DNA of 7,172 bases from contig CAYQJO010000219.1 of the NCBI GenBank assembly GCA_964417785.1, positions 1-7,172 of the forward strand, given 5' to 3'. Origin of the DNA: DAOTUL01 sp034437435. GTDB lineage: Bacteria; Chloroflexota; Anaerolineae; Aggregatilineales; Phototrophicaceae. Below, piece by piece: positions 5,974 to 7,172 of the stretch. The notes beneath the pieces were generated by a model. That model was not told where the DNA came from. It did not search any database and was given only the letters and a program-made list of their open reading frames with translations. The position numbers were made by a program, and so were the translations under genes. Within the stretch, counting starts at the first letter, position 1, and the number at the start of each line of letters is the position of its first letter.

Positions 5974-6027
5974 AGGAACAGATGATACCGAACCGTTACG
6001 GGCGTATGCGCCACGCAGAGCGTGACT

Positions 6028-6052
6028 CCCCCTCTCCAAATTGGAGAGGGGG
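6028..6052. repeat. Dispersed palindromic repeat (CCCCCTCTCC hairpin) with GC-rich tail
   Basis: CCCCCTCTCCAA (6028-6039) pairs perfectly with TTGGAGAGGGGG (6041-6052) around a single A, followed by CCGGGGGGTGAGG. I recognise this hairpin-plus-tail as a highly repeated intergenic element in Chloroflexota and some other bacterial genomes, which supports the taxonomic guess. It lies in the probable leader of the aldo/keto reductase gene, ending 35 bp before its ATG, and could form a stable RNA hairpin. Read leftward it yields the spurious peptide PPGPLSNLERG. Confidence 0.75.
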
Positions 6053-6087
6053 CCGGGGGGTGAGGTAGTCAACAGGGAGCGAACACC

Positions 6088-6990
6088 ATGCATTACCGCA
6101 GATTAGGCACCTGGTCCGTATCGGAAGTCGGGATGGGCTGCAATCGCCTGGGCGAATCGCACGAACCGGATCACTTCTGGATTGATCTGGTCAGGCGGGC
6201 GGTCGATCACGGCGTCAACATCTTCGACACCGCCTCCCGCTACGGCGAAGGACGCAGCGAGGCCATCCTGGGCGAGGCCGTCGGCCACCGCGATGACGTC
6301 TACATCGCCACCAAACTGAGCCAGGGCGACAAGTCAGAGCGCGACTTCTCAGCGGCCCATATGGCACGCATGGTCGAGCAAAGCCTGCGCAAGCTCAAAC
6401 GCGAGGCCATCGACATTTACCAGCTTCACAGCCCCAGCCGCGAGGATATGGAACAATTCGACTGGATCGAGGGCATGGAGCGGCTGCACCAGCAGGGCAA
6501 AATCCGCCTGCGGGCGGTGGCGGTCAACAGCGTGCAGGACGGCATCTGGCTGGTCGAGGAAGGGCTGGTGGATGTGCTGCAAATCACCTACAACATCTTC
6601 GACACCAGCGCCGAGGAACGCCTGCTCGATCTGGCCCAGGCCAGCGATGTCGGTCTGCTGTGCCGCCGCCCGTTAGAGCGCGGCATCCTGACCGGCAAGT
6701 TCCGCCCGGACGATGTGGACACAGCCCGCACGCACCGCGCCCGGCTGCAAGGCGACCGTCTGGCGGAGCAGATTCGGCTGGCCGAGGACCTGCGTCCACT
6801 GGGCAGCGAATATCCCGGCGGCATGACGCGCATGGCCCACCATTTCTGCCTGAGCCAGCCAGCCATCACCTGCATCATCCCCGGCGCACGCACGATCATG
6901 CAGTTAGAGGAGAACGTGGCCGCCTCCAACGGCGTGGGCCTGCCGCCGCGCATCCGTGAGGAGATCGACCGGGTAACGGCGGCGTGGTAG
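6088..6990 (+). CDS. Aldo/keto reductase
   Basis: A full-length 300-residue cytoplasmic aldo/keto reductase, expected to interconvert a carbonyl and an alcohol with NAD(P)H. The catalytic tetrad is complete: D47 and Y52 in FDTASRYGEG, K76 in YIATKL, and H114 in YQLHSP. The cofactor-binding elements RPLERGILTGKF (194-205) and IPGARTIMQLEENVAASN (264-281) are present. The opening MHYRRLG is the usual start of the family, and AGGGAG lies eight bases before the ATG, so the start is well supported. The gene stands alone, divergent from the baeRF gene. Neighbouring sugar-acid and transport genes make a sugar-related substrate conceivable (sugar dehydrogenases occur in this family), but the specificity cannot be read. 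Its TAG stop lies inside GTAGGGA, matching the first seven bases of the downstream repeat tag. No rho-independent terminator is obvious. Confidence 0.93.
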   Translation: MHYRRLGTWSVSEVGMGCNRLGESHEPDHFWIDLVRRAVDHGVNIFDTASRYGEGRSEAILGEAVGHRDDVYIATKLSQGDKSERDFSAAHMARMVEQSLRKLKREAIDIYQLHSPSREDMEQFDWIEGMERLHQQGKIRLRAVAVNSVQDGIWLVEEGLVDVLQITYNIFDTSAEERLLDLAQASDVGLLCRRPLERGILTGKFRPDDVDTARTHRARLQGDRLAEQIRLAEDLRPLGSEYPGGMTRMAHHFCLSQPAITCIIPGARTIMQLEENVAASNGVGLPPRIREEIDRVTAAW

Positions 6991-7026
6991 GGATTGCTTC
7001 ATCGGATGTTGAATGTGTTTTCCAGC

Positions 7027-7050
7027 GGACGCGAAGAATCGCGTCCCTAC
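7027..7050 (-). repeat. GTAGGGAC-tagged hairpin repeat, copy 1 (inverted)
   Basis: Read on the minus strand from 7050 it begins GTAGGGAC and folds as an 8-bp stem, GGACGCGA with TCGCGTCC, around the loop TTCT, 24 nt in all. It matches copies 2 and 3 in the tag, length and closing GTCC but has its own inner stem bases. Confidence 0.8.
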
Positions 7051-7071
7051 AACAAACGCGGCGGTTCGCAG

Positions 7072-7095
7072 GTAGGGACGGCATTCTTGCCGTCC
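7072..7095 (+). repeat. GTAGGGAC-tagged hairpin repeat, copy 2
   Basis: It begins GTAGGGAC and forms an 8-bp stem, GGACGGCA with TGCCGTCC, around the loop TTCT. It is opposite in orientation to copy 1, with the tags 21 bp apart and facing each other. The loop is identical to copy 1 while four inner base pairs differ in a paired manner. Confidence 0.8.
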
Positions 7096-7148
7096 GGCTC
7101 TGTTGGGCGCAAACACGGCTATACCCCTACGTTATCTCTCGATTCGCC

Positions 7149-7172
7149 GTAGGGACCGGGCATGCCCGGTCC
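7149..7172 (+). repeat. GTAGGGAC-tagged hairpin repeat, copy 3 (at window edge)
   Basis: It begins GTAGGGAC and forms an 8-bp stem, GGACCGGG with CCCGGTCC, around CATG; the last 20 bases are a perfect palindrome. The 24-nt unit ends exactly at the window edge, so the element may continue. About 20 bp upstream, CCCTAC (7125-7130) looks like an inverted and decayed tag of a further copy (minus-strand reading GTAGGGGTATAGC). Confidence 0.75.

Noticed and set aside
5263..5985. Plus-strand open frame of 240 codons opposite the baeRF gene
   Set aside because: Antisense to a well-supported gene and crosses its promoter; no recognisable domain.
5857..6093. 79-codon N-terminal extension of the baeRF frame
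   Set aside because: The frame is open, but it runs through the dispersed hairpin repeat (peptide PPGPLSNLERG), the palindrome and the promoter, and overlaps the reductase start. A good SD marks 5856.
6896..7116. Small minus-strand open frames across the repeat region
   Set aside because: Their peptides (for example GRQECRPYLRTA and GTRFFASAG) are translations of the hairpin repeats, not a protein family.
7027..7172. CRISPR array
   Set aside because: The repeats are in both orientations, unevenly spaced and differ in their stems; there are no constant repeats with uniform spacers and no cas genes.

Overview
The window reads as chromosomal DNA of a moderately GC-rich bacterium, most probably a Chloroflexota member (Anaerolineae-like). 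This is an inference from three things: the gene families present (a baeRF-type protein, an MR/MLE sugar-acid enzyme, a family-1 solute-binding protein), bacterial Shine-Dalgarno sites and TATAAT boxes, and dispersed hairpin repeats of a kind I associate with that phylum (the CCCCCTCTCC/GGAGAGGGGG hairpin and the GTAGGGAC-tagged hairpins). No marker gene fixes the taxon.

Layout, left to right. Positions 1-861 (minus) hold the N-terminal 287 codons of a secreted ABC-transporter solute-binding protein, cut by the window edge, with its own SD and -10 box. Positions 953-3393 (minus) hold a type II restriction-modification pair of the BsuBI/PstI family: an N6-adenine methyltransferase followed by its endonuclease with an ATGA overlap. 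Positions 3390-4562 (minus) hold an enolase-superfamily dehydratase-like enzyme whose stop codon overlaps the methyltransferase start, so three genes form one tightly packed transcription unit. A 136-bp gap follows, containing a terminator hairpin, short repeated motifs and a possible plus-strand small RNA. Positions 4699-5856 (minus) hold a baeRF/eRF1-like protein. A 231-bp divergent intergenic region carries a 17-bp palindromic promoter/operator candidate and a dispersed hairpin repeat. Positions 6088-6990 (plus) hold an aldo/keto reductase. The last 180 bp are repeats: three 24-nt hairpins sharing a GTAGGGAC tag and differing in paired stem bases.

How the genes fit together: the solute-binding protein, the enolase-superfamily enzyme and the aldo/keto reductase could all serve sugar or sugar-acid use, but nothing in the sequence proves one pathway. 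The restriction-modification pair looks inserted directly behind the enolase-superfamily gene. It has no visible promoter or SD of its own, and two sampled lines suggest it is less GC-rich than the aldo/keto reductase gene. I found no clearly new multi-gene system. The most unusual items are the translational chaining of a restriction-modification pair to a metabolic gene, the covarying hairpin family at the right end, and the baeRF protein with an HGQG loop.
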